Shown one piece after another: positions 1 through 5,601 of a stretch of DNA of 5,601 nt. The DNA is from Prevotella sp. UBA2711. Its GTDB lineage: Bacteria > Bacteroidota > Bacteroidia > Bacteroidales > Bacteroidaceae. The stretch lies in the NCBI GenBank assembly GCA_002354095.1, contig DEKX01000006.1:31264-36864 (forward strand), written 5' to 3'. The translations under genes were made by a program, and so were the position numbers. Every line of letters begins with the position of its first letter. Within the stretch, counting starts at the first letter, position 1. The notes under the pieces were generated by a model. The model worked only from the letters and a program-made list of their open reading frames with translations. It was not told the origin of the DNA and made no database searches.

Positions 1-77
1 ATCGGCATAGGAGATTTCATCCATAGTTCGAATGCCATTGCCCGATTCGTATCCTTGGGATTAATTTCCTGTTTCAT
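1..77 (-). CDS. CatA-like O-acetyltransferase, N-terminal fragment (runs off the window)
   Basis: Only the first 25 codons lie in the window, starting at ATG 77-75 and reading MKQEINPKDTNRAMAFELWM followed by KSPMP. This opening resembles, from memory, the N-terminus of Bacteroidota proteins annotated as CatA-like O-acetyltransferases (chloramphenicol acetyltransferase fold, trimeric, acetyl-CoA dependent). The catalytic HxxxD-type histidine motif of that fold lies near the C-terminus, outside the window, so activity cannot be judged. The start is 4 nt after the TAA of the zinc-ribbon/flavin-domain gene, which implies translation from the same mRNA. No Shine-Dalgarno sequence is seen, only an A-rich context. 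The open frame and tight spacing are seen directly; the family is recalled from a short N-terminal match and is less certain. Chromosomal homologues of this type often do not confer chloramphenicol resistance. Confidence 0.6.
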   Translation of the reverse strand, partial: MKQEINPKDTNRAMAFELWMKSPMP

Positions 78-81
78 CTTT

Positions 82-819
82 TTATTCAATCACGAAGCTA
101 CGTGGATAGAAATCACTGTAGAAACGGCCATAGGTGGCGGTGAACTTCAACACGCAGTAGTTAGGGTCGGTAACACCACCGGGATAGTACTGCTCGTCGC
201 CATCGTGCCAGATCATCTCTTTCGAGACGGCATCCGTCAGTACCTCCATCGTACCTCTGAGCATCATGCCCTTAAATCCTTTGGCATCGCAGAAATAGAT
301 GCTTGCCTTAGGGTTAGCCTTGTATTGAGCCACACGTATCGAGAAGGTGTTGGTCGTAAAGTAGAAGGTTTTGATACCCTCGCGTTTACGTGGCTTCAGC
401 ATGGCCTTAGTCCAAGGAAAACCTTCTTGGTCTACTGACGAGATATAAGCGATGGGCTGTTTGTCGGCCATCTGTGCAATGAGTTCTTTAATGCCGGCTA
501 AAGCGGGATTGACCTTCATAGCTTCATCGTTATTCACATCCAGCGTTTGGCGCCAACGCTTAAGCTGGGGAAAGTACGATTTCATCATGCCGATGTATTC
601 CTCTTTAGTAATAGGTTTTTCTAACCCTTCGTTTACTGCATTCACAAACTGAGCACAATGCTCAATCATCTCTTCCATCGTGCAGTCCTGCAAGAACTTT
701 CCATCCCTGTAGCAGTACATACAGTAATCTTCGTTCTTACTTCCGTCGGCATTGGTGCCGAGGACATCTTCTGTTAGCGGCATTCCGCAGCTCTGACAAA
801 ATCTCTGATCTTTATCCAT
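82..819 (-). CDS. Zinc-ribbon domain fused to a pyridoxamine 5'-phosphate oxidase-like flavin-binding domain
   Basis: This is a 245-residue, probably cytoplasmic protein with no signal peptide or membrane segment. Residues 8-36 form a putative zinc ribbon with two CxxC pairs (C8/C11 and C33/C36) in the pattern FCQSCGMPL...DYCMYCY. A helical segment follows (about 47-90, ending in FPQLKRWRQ). In the small stand-alone zinc-ribbon proteins of this family the sequence usually ends about here. Residues from about 108 to 240 resemble the split-barrel pyridoxamine-phosphate-oxidase-like family: a strand AYISSVDQEGFPWTKAM, then FYFTTNTFSIRVAQ, the KANPKASIYF element and GTMEVLTD. Members typically bind FMN (or F420 or heme in relatives) and act as small reductases or general-stress proteins; the substrate here is unknown. 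The start ATG (819-817) lies 26 nt after the acyltransferase stop, in an A/T-rich gap without a Shine-Dalgarno sequence. The next gene begins 4 nt after its TAA, so it looks like an internal operon member. Confidence 0.88.
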   Translation of the reverse strand: MDKDQRFCQSCGMPLTEDVLGTNADGSKNEDYCMYCYRDGKFLQDCTMEEMIEHCAQFVNAVNEGLEKPITKEEYIGMMKSYFPQLKRWRQTLDVNNDEAMKVNPALAGIKELIAQMADKQPIAYISSVDQEGFPWTKAMLKPRKREGIKTFYFTTNTFSIRVAQYKANPKASIYFCDAKGFKGMMLRGTMEVLTDAVSKEMIWHDGDEQYYPGGVTDPNYCVLKFTATYGRFYSDFYPRSFVIE

Positions 820-845
820 ATTTTAATACTGTTGTTTATTTGATA

Positions 846-1865
846 TTAAAGTACTTTCTTTACGCCAGGAATCATCCTCAGCAGCCAGGTGAGCACGAAG
901 GATGCTATGGTGATGGCGACACCAATAAACATGAACTTACCGAAGGCTCCCATCCAGATACCATCAACCGCATTCTGCAAAGCAATCATCAGCAATAGAT
1001 GGAAGATGTAGGCTCCGTAAGCTTGAGCGGCACACCACTGCCAGAACTTACTGTTCCAATTGCCGTACTCACGAAACAGCCAGAGCAGCCCGAAACAAAT
1101 AAAGACGCAGAGTAACGACTCGTAGATGCCGAACCACTCGGTTACAAAGTTGTTCCACTCACCACCATCACGCAGATAGATGCCTAATGCTAATAGGCAT
1201 CCTATCACAAGCGACAGGATTCCTGTAGCTTTGGAAATTCTCTCAAGCCAATGAAAGCGACTGGCCAGAATGCCGACGACGAACATCATCACGTATTGCA
1301 GATAATGAGCTGGTTCCATCGGCAGAGGGATGATGCCAAAGGGCCAAATCCAATGATCCTGCGGAGAAACCTGACGGATGAAATAACTGCCAATACCCAT
1401 GATGCCACCGAATATCAACAGCCCGATGATGGTAGGCTTCGACGAACACTTACCATCGATGGGTTTGCATATCAATCGTATCAGGGCATAGATCAAACAA
1501 AACACAAGCAGACTTTCAATATACCACATGTGGCCAATCTCTAATTTACCTGACAGCACACTCAGCAATCCACCCATTACCAACAGGGGTATGCCCAGGC
1601 GTATCAGTTTCTTTTGGACAAATACCGAGGTTCCCTGTTTATCGTAACTCGCAGGAACGAAATAGCCGGAGATGAGAAAGAACAGTCCCATGAAGAAGGC
1701 TGCATTCACTGAGAAGAAATGCCATATCCAAGGCATTACCTCGGCAGGATTACTGGGCGTATAGGCCCAGCCACCCCCATCGCCGTATGCCTGACCTGCA
1801 TGGTGGAATATCACCAGCACCGTCAGGCATACTTTCAGATTGTCCAGATATAAAAGTCGTTTCAT
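846..1865 (-). CDS. Integral-membrane acyltransferase, acyltransferase-3 family
   Basis: This 339-residue protein is very hydrophobic, with about ten predicted membrane segments (roughly 8-25, 48-70, 90-105, 113-132, 145-163, 187-204, 213-230, 246-264, 281-300 and 307-330). It has hallmarks of the acyltransferase-3 family (OafA/NodX/WecH type), which moves acetyl or other acyl groups across or at the inner membrane onto sugars, lipids or small molecules. These are the N-terminal LDNLKVCLTVLVIFHHAG with K11 and H22 spaced as K-x10-H like the family's R/K-x10-H motif, FFLISGYFVP at 62-71, KKLIRLGIPLL at 85-95, HMWYIESLL at 112-120 and AYGAYIFHLLL at 282-292. The length is normal for the family's bare membrane domain, with no SGNH extension. 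Its ATG overlaps the stop of the preceding amide hydrolase by one base (TAATG), which suggests translational coupling. The family call is firm; the acceptor substrate cannot be read from the sequence. Confidence 0.92.
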   Translation of the reverse strand: MKRLLYLDNLKVCLTVLVIFHHAGQAYGDGGGWAYTPSNPAEVMPWIWHFFSVNAAFFMGLFFLISGYFVPASYDKQGTSVFVQKKLIRLGIPLLVMGGLLSVLSGKLEIGHMWYIESLLVFCLIYALIRLICKPIDGKCSSKPTIIGLLIFGGIMGIGSYFIRQVSPQDHWIWPFGIIPLPMEPAHYLQYVMMFVVGILASRFHWLERISKATGILSLVIGCLLALGIYLRDGGEWNNFVTEWFGIYESLLCVFICFGLLWLFREYGNWNSKFWQWCAAQAYGAYIFHLLLMIALQNAVDGIWMGAFGKFMFIGVAITIASFVLTWLLRMIPGVKKVL

Positions 1866-2929
1866 TAGTTTGTCCGTGATAATGTAAATTGTAGCGGCTT
1901 GTCAAAATGACGGCGTGAATAGTAGGTGACAGAAGGATGCTTCAGATTCATCACCATCGTCCAGGCTGTGCCAAGGAAACCTTCTCTTTGTGGTTGGGAT
2001 ACAGCCTCGATGGCTTCAGTCAGTTGCTTTTCGCTCATCACGCCACCCGTCTGACCATATCGTTGGCATAGACGCTCATAACGGTCGTCACCTTCTATTA
2101 ATCCGACATTACGCTTTTGCTCACAGAGGTAATGGTTAGCTACGGCAGGTGATTCTGTTACCACCATTTTATTATCTACATATTCTACGACCACACTCCT
2201 GCCTGAAGCATCGGCTATGGCATAATGACGGGCATATCCCATTTCCGAGTGCATATCAATGCCATTTAGCAGCTTCAAAGCTTCGTCAACATTAGCTGCA
2301 TGATTAAGCAAATAGCGGATAGCAGTAGAGGTCAGCAGATCGGGCTTGCTGGTGTGCTGGTGTGTCTGGATGGAGTCGCCTGCCGTCAGGTCGGCTATGG
2401 CCAGCCCTTTCTCGTTGATGCCGTCAAGGGCACAGAACAATCCTGCCAATGCCATATACTGGTTCTTGAATCCCTCGGGCTTGTAGCCCTCGCCGAAATT
2501 GTAGAACTCCACGTTGAAAGTGGCGATTGACTCATAGCCGTGAGTGGGGATGGTATGCATAATGACACCAATGGCCGATGGGTAATCGAAATTGCGTCCC
2601 ATTAAGATGTCACCGTCGGGAGTGGTGGCCGTTAGTGCCGAACAGCCGAAATCAGCTTTCTTGGTGGTTATCTCCCCATTGTAATGTCCCCTTGACAAGA
2701 AGTCCATTACATAGTTTGCCAATTGATCTGTTGTTTCGCAGCCGCCACGATTCATCAGTTCGTCAAAACCGTCATCGCCTTTATATTCCATGTAATAGAG
2801 TCCGTCGTCAAGCTTTTCGCACGACATGGCACCCTTAACCAACGGGCCAAACTCCATCCATACCAATATGCCAGCTATGACAACTAGTCCCAGAATGCTG
2901 AACAGCGTGATTTTTAATGCTTTCTTCAT
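1865..2929 (-). CDS. Membrane-anchored Ntn amide hydrolase (choloylglycine hydrolase / AAT-like family)
   Basis: The protein has 354 residues from ATG 2929-2927. An N-terminal hydrophobic helix (about 6-25, after MKKALK) acts as an anchor or uncleaved signal, placing the catalytic part outside the cytoplasm. The core starts at about residue 94 with FGCSALTATTPDGDILMGRNFDYP. C96 is the likely nucleophile, and R112 and D115 keep the +16 and +19 spacing of Cys2/Arg18/Asp21 in bile salt hydrolase. Other family-like segments are ALDGINEKGLAIADL (167-181), HYAIADASGRSVVVEYVDNK (235-254), ANHYL (264-268) and DDRYERL (281-287). Such enzymes cleave linear amides such as N-acyl amino acids, penicillin V or conjugated bile acids, or transfer acyl groups. 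The 95 residues before C96 would have to be removed, probably by self-cleavage at G95-C96, to free the N-terminal nucleophile. The frame stays open 138 codons further upstream, but a promoter lies between and that extension has shadow-frame composition. The substrate is unknown; bile salt hydrolase activity is not implied. Confidence 0.88.
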   Translation of the reverse strand: MKKALKITLFSILGLVVIAGILVWMEFGPLVKGAMSCEKLDDGLYYMEYKGDDGFDELMNRGGCETTDQLANYVMDFLSRGHYNGEITTKKADFGCSALTATTPDGDILMGRNFDYPSAIGVIMHTIPTHGYESIATFNVEFYNFGEGYKPEGFKNQYMALAGLFCALDGINEKGLAIADLTAGDSIQTHQHTSKPDLLTSTAIRYLLNHAANVDEALKLLNGIDMHSEMGYARHYAIADASGRSVVVEYVDNKMVVTESPAVANHYLCEQKRNVGLIEGDDRYERLCQRYGQTGGVMSEKQLTEAIEAVSQPQREGFLGTAWTMVMNLKHPSVTYYSRRHFDKPLQFTLSRTN

Positions 2930-2961
2930 TGTTTGTCTTATTTGTTTCGTTTCTTGTTTGA

Positions 2962-3019
2962 CGTTGCAAAAGTACAAATAGTTGCGGAATGAGCCAAATT
3001 TTAGGGATGGATTGCAACG
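2962..3019. repeat. Perfect 8-bp inverted repeat bracketing the promoter
   Basis: CGTTGCAA at 2962-2969 and its exact reverse complement TTGCAACG at 3012-3019 are separated by 42 nt that contain the -33 box and most of the -7 box. The left copy overlaps the last bases of the -7 element and the region just before the predicted transcript start. Each copy contains the self-palindrome TTGCAA. The pair could be a two-site operator or could be chance, since TTTGC is part of a typical -7 element here. It does not look like a terminator, because the loop is long and no T-run follows. Confidence 0.3.
2967..2998 (-). promoter_or_regulatory. Bacteroidota-type sigma promoter of the hydrolase-led operon
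   Basis: On the minus strand a TTTG (2998-2995) is followed after 20 nt by TACTTTTG (2974-2967). This fits the Bacteroidota primary-sigma consensus of a -33 TTTG/TTG, a spacer of about 19-21 nt and a -7 TAnnTTTG. It predicts a transcript start near 2960 and a leader of about 30 nt before the ATG at 2929. That leader is rich in A and C, nearly free of T, and has no Shine-Dalgarno sequence, as is common in this phylum. The promoter lies 35 nt or more past the stop of the upstream outer-membrane protein gene, so it separates the two transcription units and also supports the 2929 start of the hydrolase. The match is seen directly; activity is inferred. Confidence 0.75.
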
Positions 3020-3032
3020 CCGAAGGGACATA

Positions 3033-5423
3033 TTACATTCTTGCCTTTTGCTTCTCGCCGGCACCAGAGCCACGATACTTCGAGCGGGCTTCGTTGAACT
3101 TCCAGGTAAGGTCGAGCATAAAGGTGCGACGGGCAGGGTTGTGGACGGTGAGTTCGCGATAGCCAAAGATGACGGCATCGGTCTTGTTGGTATTGAAGGG
3201 GTCGATGCAGCGCAGGTCGGCAGTGAGTGAGCCGAGACGACGCAGGTTGAAGTCCTTCTGCACGCCGAGGCTGCCTGTGATGCGCGGCTCGGTGATGCGG
3301 AAGTTGTTGTACTCACCTTTCGTGGCCCACTCCAGGTCGGCACTCAGCCGGCAGTCGTGGGGCAGTTCGATGGTGTTGCGCCATGAGCCGTTGAACCAGG
3401 GTCGGCTGAGTGTGACCACCTCGCCTGTGGCAGTGGGCGATTTGTAGTTCTGGAACATGGCCACGACAGCCCATGTAGGATGCCAGCAACCGATGGTTGG
3501 CCGTGCAGAGGCGATGACAGTGAGGCGGTCGTAATCCTCCTTACTGTTGATGGGGTGTACGAGACTCAAGAGCGGGTCGGCAGAACCCGGATAGGGCTCG
3601 GTGGACATCGTGACAGCATCTTTGATACGCCCATAGTTCAGCGTCAGGTTCATCCACATGTAGGCACTGTTCAGTACGAGGCTGTGGGTATAGGTGGGCA
3701 GCAGATAGGGATTGCCGCTCTGATAGGTGTAGCGGTTGACGTAGATGGTCGAACTGGTCAGGTTGGCGTATGGCGGACGCTCAATGTCGCGACGGTAGGA
3801 CAGCGAGAACTGTACCTTGCCGACAGGAGCGGAAATGACTGCCGTAGGGAACCAGTCGCCATAGTCGCGGCAGACCTCATCCTCCTTTACACCGAAGTTG
3901 AAGTAATCGTTCGTCAGGTGCTCGTAGCGCAGGCCTATTTGGGCGAAGACCTTACCGAACTGACGGCCATACTCTGCGAAGACGGCAGATGACTTTTCGT
4001 TAATTTCGGTGTCGGTAGCCTTCACGGGTACGGCATCGGTGGCATTGAAGTCGTAGGCATCCGTGCGGTGGTTGTAGCTGTATTCGCCGCCTACTGACAG
4101 GTTGCCCCTCCAGACAGGATAGCCGAGGATGAGCTTCGAGGCCCAGAAGTTGTTGCTGCTGAGGGTGTTACTGTTGATGGCACGGACAGTACCGTATGAC
4201 ACACCTTCGGTTCCTGGCTCAGGGGCCGGATTGGTGATTTCCGTCGTACTGCCGGGAGCCTTCGTGTCATCGAACAGACCGTCGATATTCAGGTCAATGC
4301 TCAACTGGCCCACCTTGCCATTATAATACGCATTGAAGATATGCTTCTTGAACTCGTCCTTTTGGGTGATGTCACTCTCAGAACGCTCCACATAGTCTCC
4401 GTTCTTGAAGTTGTTGGTATAGTACATGCCGCTGTATTTACCATTTGGGTGGCGGTCGTACTTGTAGAAGGCTCCGAAGCTATGGTTCTCGTTCACCATA
4501 TAGTTCACCTGTAACTGCGGCGACCAGCCCTTCCAGATATTCTTTGACTCCTGCGAGCTGACAGCCTCAATCTTGTCTGGCCCGGCAAAGTAGGTCAGCG
4601 TGTTGTCCTGCAGCGACTTGCTATGACCATAGCGGCCTGCCCACAGCGAGGCTGTGATATCGAGTCCGCCCGTGCGGTAGTTCACGTCGAGGTTGTTGGT
4701 CAGCGTATGGCCGTACTGATACATCGCACCAGCGTTGTCCTGGAAACTGATGCCCTCACCCTGCGCTTTTTTCAGCGTGATGCGCACTACGGCCTTCGTC
4801 GAGGCGGCATAGCGGGCGCCGGGGTTCTGCACCACATCCACGTGCAGTATCTGGTCGGAGCGAAGCCGGGAGAGTTCTTTCACGTCCTGCACCCGGCGCC
4901 CGTTGATATAAACTTCGGCATCGCCGCGCCCAATCACCTTCACGGCTCCGTCGCGCTCTGCCTCTAAGGATGGAATCTTCGAGAGGGCATCGCTCAGCGT
5001 GCCTGCTTTCTCTAGAATAGTTCCTGCCACAGTCGTGCGCATGGCATCGCCCTTGGCATGGGTCTGGGGTAGTTGCCCCTTCACAATCACCTCGCAAACC
5101 ATATGTGCCTCCTCCTTCATCTGGATGGTCAGACCATTGGCTGCCTTATAGGGAAGGAAAAGCGTTTCATAGCCGATGCTCGTCAGTTTCAGCAAACCTT
5201 CACTCTGCTTGGTCACAATATTGAACATTCCGTTCTCGTCAGTCACTGCTCCCTGTACGAAAGCGGAGTCGGGCAGCGACAATAGTACTACATTCACAAA
5301 CGGCAGCGGCTGGCCATTCTCATTAATCACTCTACCACCCACGTCTTGAGACTTGGCATATACTGTCATTGTGCTCATCAAGGCAGTCATCAATGTTGCC
5401 ATCTTAAAACCAATACTTCTCAT
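3033..5423 (-). CDS. Outer-membrane beta-barrel protein with carboxypeptidase-regulatory-like and plug domains (TonB-dependent receptor-like)
   Basis: The protein has 796 residues. Residues 1-23 are a signal peptide (MRSIGFKMATLMTALMSTMTVYA, cleavage probably near AKS-QD). Residues about 27-103 form a carboxypeptidase-D-regulatory-like beta-sandwich (GGRVINENGQPLPFVNVVLL...TDENGMF...LTSIGYET). Residues about 115-220 form a plug: GTLSDALSKIPSLE, VYINGRRVQDVKELSRL, then VDVVQNPGARYAASTKAVVRI. From about 228 onward alternating aromatic/polar strands form a barrel of the Bacteroidota outer-membrane barrel family (PF14905-like), ending in FMLDLTWKF (768-776) plus a basic 20-residue tail. It should sit in the outer membrane. 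Relatives may import nutrients with TonB energy or serve envelope functions, but the ligand is unknown and no SusD-like partner is visible. A second Met (residue 8) is a possible start, but the first has a Shine-Dalgarno-like site. The gene looks richer in G+C than the downstream operon. It follows the LiaF-like gene by 13 nt. Confidence 0.92.
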   Translation of the reverse strand: MRSIGFKMATLMTALMSTMTVYAKSQDVGGRVINENGQPLPFVNVVLLSLPDSAFVQGAVTDENGMFNIVTKQSEGLLKLTSIGYETLFLPYKAANGLTIQMKEEAHMVCEVIVKGQLPQTHAKGDAMRTTVAGTILEKAGTLSDALSKIPSLEAERDGAVKVIGRGDAEVYINGRRVQDVKELSRLRSDQILHVDVVQNPGARYAASTKAVVRITLKKAQGEGISFQDNAGAMYQYGHTLTNNLDVNYRTGGLDITASLWAGRYGHSKSLQDNTLTYFAGPDKIEAVSSQESKNIWKGWSPQLQVNYMVNENHSFGAFYKYDRHPNGKYSGMYYTNNFKNGDYVERSESDITQKDEFKKHIFNAYYNGKVGQLSIDLNIDGLFDDTKAPGSTTEITNPAPEPGTEGVSYGTVRAINSNTLSSNNFWASKLILGYPVWRGNLSVGGEYSYNHRTDAYDFNATDAVPVKATDTEINEKSSAVFAEYGRQFGKVFAQIGLRYEHLTNDYFNFGVKEDEVCRDYGDWFPTAVISAPVGKVQFSLSYRRDIERPPYANLTSSTIYVNRYTYQSGNPYLLPTYTHSLVLNSAYMWMNLTLNYGRIKDAVTMSTEPYPGSADPLLSLVHPINSKEDYDRLTVIASARPTIGCWHPTWAVVAMFQNYKSPTATGEVVTLSRPWFNGSWRNTIELPHDCRLSADLEWATKGEYNNFRITEPRITGSLGVQKDFNLRRLGSLTADLRCIDPFNTNKTDAVIFGYRELTVHNPARRTFMLDLTWKFNEARSKYRGSGAGEKQKARM

Positions 5424-5432
5424 ATTATTATA

Positions 5433-5438
5433 CTTCCT
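5433..5438 (-). promoter_or_regulatory. Shine-Dalgarno-like site of the outer-membrane barrel gene
   Basis: AGGAAG (5438-5433 on the minus strand) lies 9 nt before the ATG at 5423 and overlaps the TAG stop of the LiaF-like gene. None of the other starts in the window has a purine-rich site this good, so it supports the 5423 start over the internal Met8 and fits translation re-initiation from the upstream gene. Confidence 0.5.
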
Positions 5439-5601
5439 AATTGTTTTTTATACTTACACCACCAAGAAAATTACTGGCAACAATGTGCAGGGTAGGCGCA
5501 CCGTCCTTGACGTTGCGGTTCGTCTCATTGCCCACACCGCCGATGAAACTGCGGCTTTTCGTCTCGACATTCAGCCAGTCGGGCACTATCAGTTCCACGC
5601 C
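5437..5601 (-). CDS. LiaF-like protein, C-terminal fragment (begins outside the window)
   Basis: The last 54 codons are present, ending at TAG 5439-5437. They read GVELIVPDWLNVETKSRSFI, then GGVGNETNRN..., and end THIS-strand-like as TLHIVASNFLGGVSIKNN. The pattern of a short strand with a P-D-W turn, then FIGGV, then a final strand with FLGGVSIK matches, from memory, the C-terminal beta-repeat domain of LiaF and related cell-wall-active antibiotic response proteins (PF09922-like). There the sequence typically runs as polar residues, GGV, a charged loop, a strand and GGVxIK. Full-length members usually carry several N-terminal membrane helices and relate to envelope-stress signalling; those parts would lie beyond 5601. 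In Bacteroidota such genes often sit near histidine kinase/LytTR regulator genes, which cannot be checked here. The barrel gene starts 13 nt downstream, suggesting one transcript. The open frame is certain; the family call rests on a short stretch. Confidence 0.65.
   Translation of the reverse strand, partial: GVELIVPDWLNVETKSRSFIGGVGNETNRNVKDGAPTLHIVASNFLGGVSIKNN

Noticed and set aside
1..77. Calling the CatA-like gene a chloramphenicol resistance gene
   Set aside because: Only 25 residues are visible, the catalytic motif is off the window, and chromosomal relatives of this type are often not resistance enzymes.
55..438. 127-codon plus-strand frame
   Set aside because: It is antisense to the zinc-ribbon/flavin-domain gene and the CatA-like start, and its sequence resembles no protein I know.
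1865..2929. Calling the hydrolase a bile salt hydrolase
   Set aside because: The core motif spacing is shared by many amide hydrolases, and the long anchored propeptide is unlike classical bile salt hydrolases. The substrate cannot be inferred from the sequence.
2999..3032. Possible intrinsic terminator after the barrel gene
   Set aside because: Only short GTTGC/GCAAC pairings are seen, with no compact GC-rich stem and no following T-run.
2930..3343. 138-codon upstream extension of the hydrolase reading frame
   Set aside because: It overlaps the 3' end of the barrel gene on the same strand, is low-complexity (Ser/Thr/Pro/Ala/Arg-rich) like a shadow frame, and contains the promoter region. 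The MKKALK start followed by a membrane helix is far more plausible.
3480..3992. 170-codon open frame on the plus strand
   Set aside because: It lies entirely antisense to the barrel gene, whose frame is unmistakable, and has no recognisable motif.
4756..5097. 113-codon minus-strand frame inside the barrel gene
   Set aside because: It is an Arg-rich alternate frame over the plug-coding part, with shadow-frame composition.

Overview
The window looks like an ordinary chromosomal stretch of a Bacteroidota (Bacteroidales) genome, most likely Prevotella/Segatella or Bacteroides. The evidence is a promoter of the Bacteroidota type (TTTG, 20-nt spacer, TAnnTTTG), A-rich leaders mostly without Shine-Dalgarno sequences, and a large outer-membrane protein with the carboxypeptidase-regulatory/plug/beta-barrel layout typical of that phylum. 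All six recognisable genes lie on the minus strand and fill nearly the whole window. The plus strand holds only shadow reading frames.

Read in the direction of transcription (high to low coordinates), the first unit starts outside the window. It contains the C-terminal 54 residues of a LiaF-like (cell-wall-active antibiotic response type) protein (5601-5437). After 13 nt follows a complete 796-residue outer-membrane beta-barrel protein (5423-3033) with a signal peptide, a carboxypeptidase-regulatory-like domain and a plug. The short spacing, with a Shine-Dalgarno-like site touching the upstream stop codon, suggests co-transcription.

A 103-nt intergenic region (2930-3032) carries a well-formed promoter for a second unit, probably an operon of at least four genes. 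These are a membrane-anchored N-terminal-nucleophile amide hydrolase of the choloylglycine hydrolase/AAT-like type (2929-1865); an integral-membrane acyltransferase-3 family protein whose start overlaps the hydrolase stop as TAATG (1865-846); a zinc-ribbon protein fused to a pyridoxamine-phosphate-oxidase-like flavin-binding domain (819-82); and, 4 nt later, the start of what appears to be a CatA-like O-acetyltransferase (77 to beyond position 1).

The second unit therefore groups an amide-bond hydrolase with two probable acyltransferases and a small FMN-type reductase or sensor. A joint role in acylation and deacylation of an amine, lipid or envelope compound is a reasonable guess, but nothing in the sequence names the substrate. 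I see no mobile element, CRISPR array, tRNA or rRNA and no clear intrinsic terminator. No gap without a gene is longer than 103 nt.
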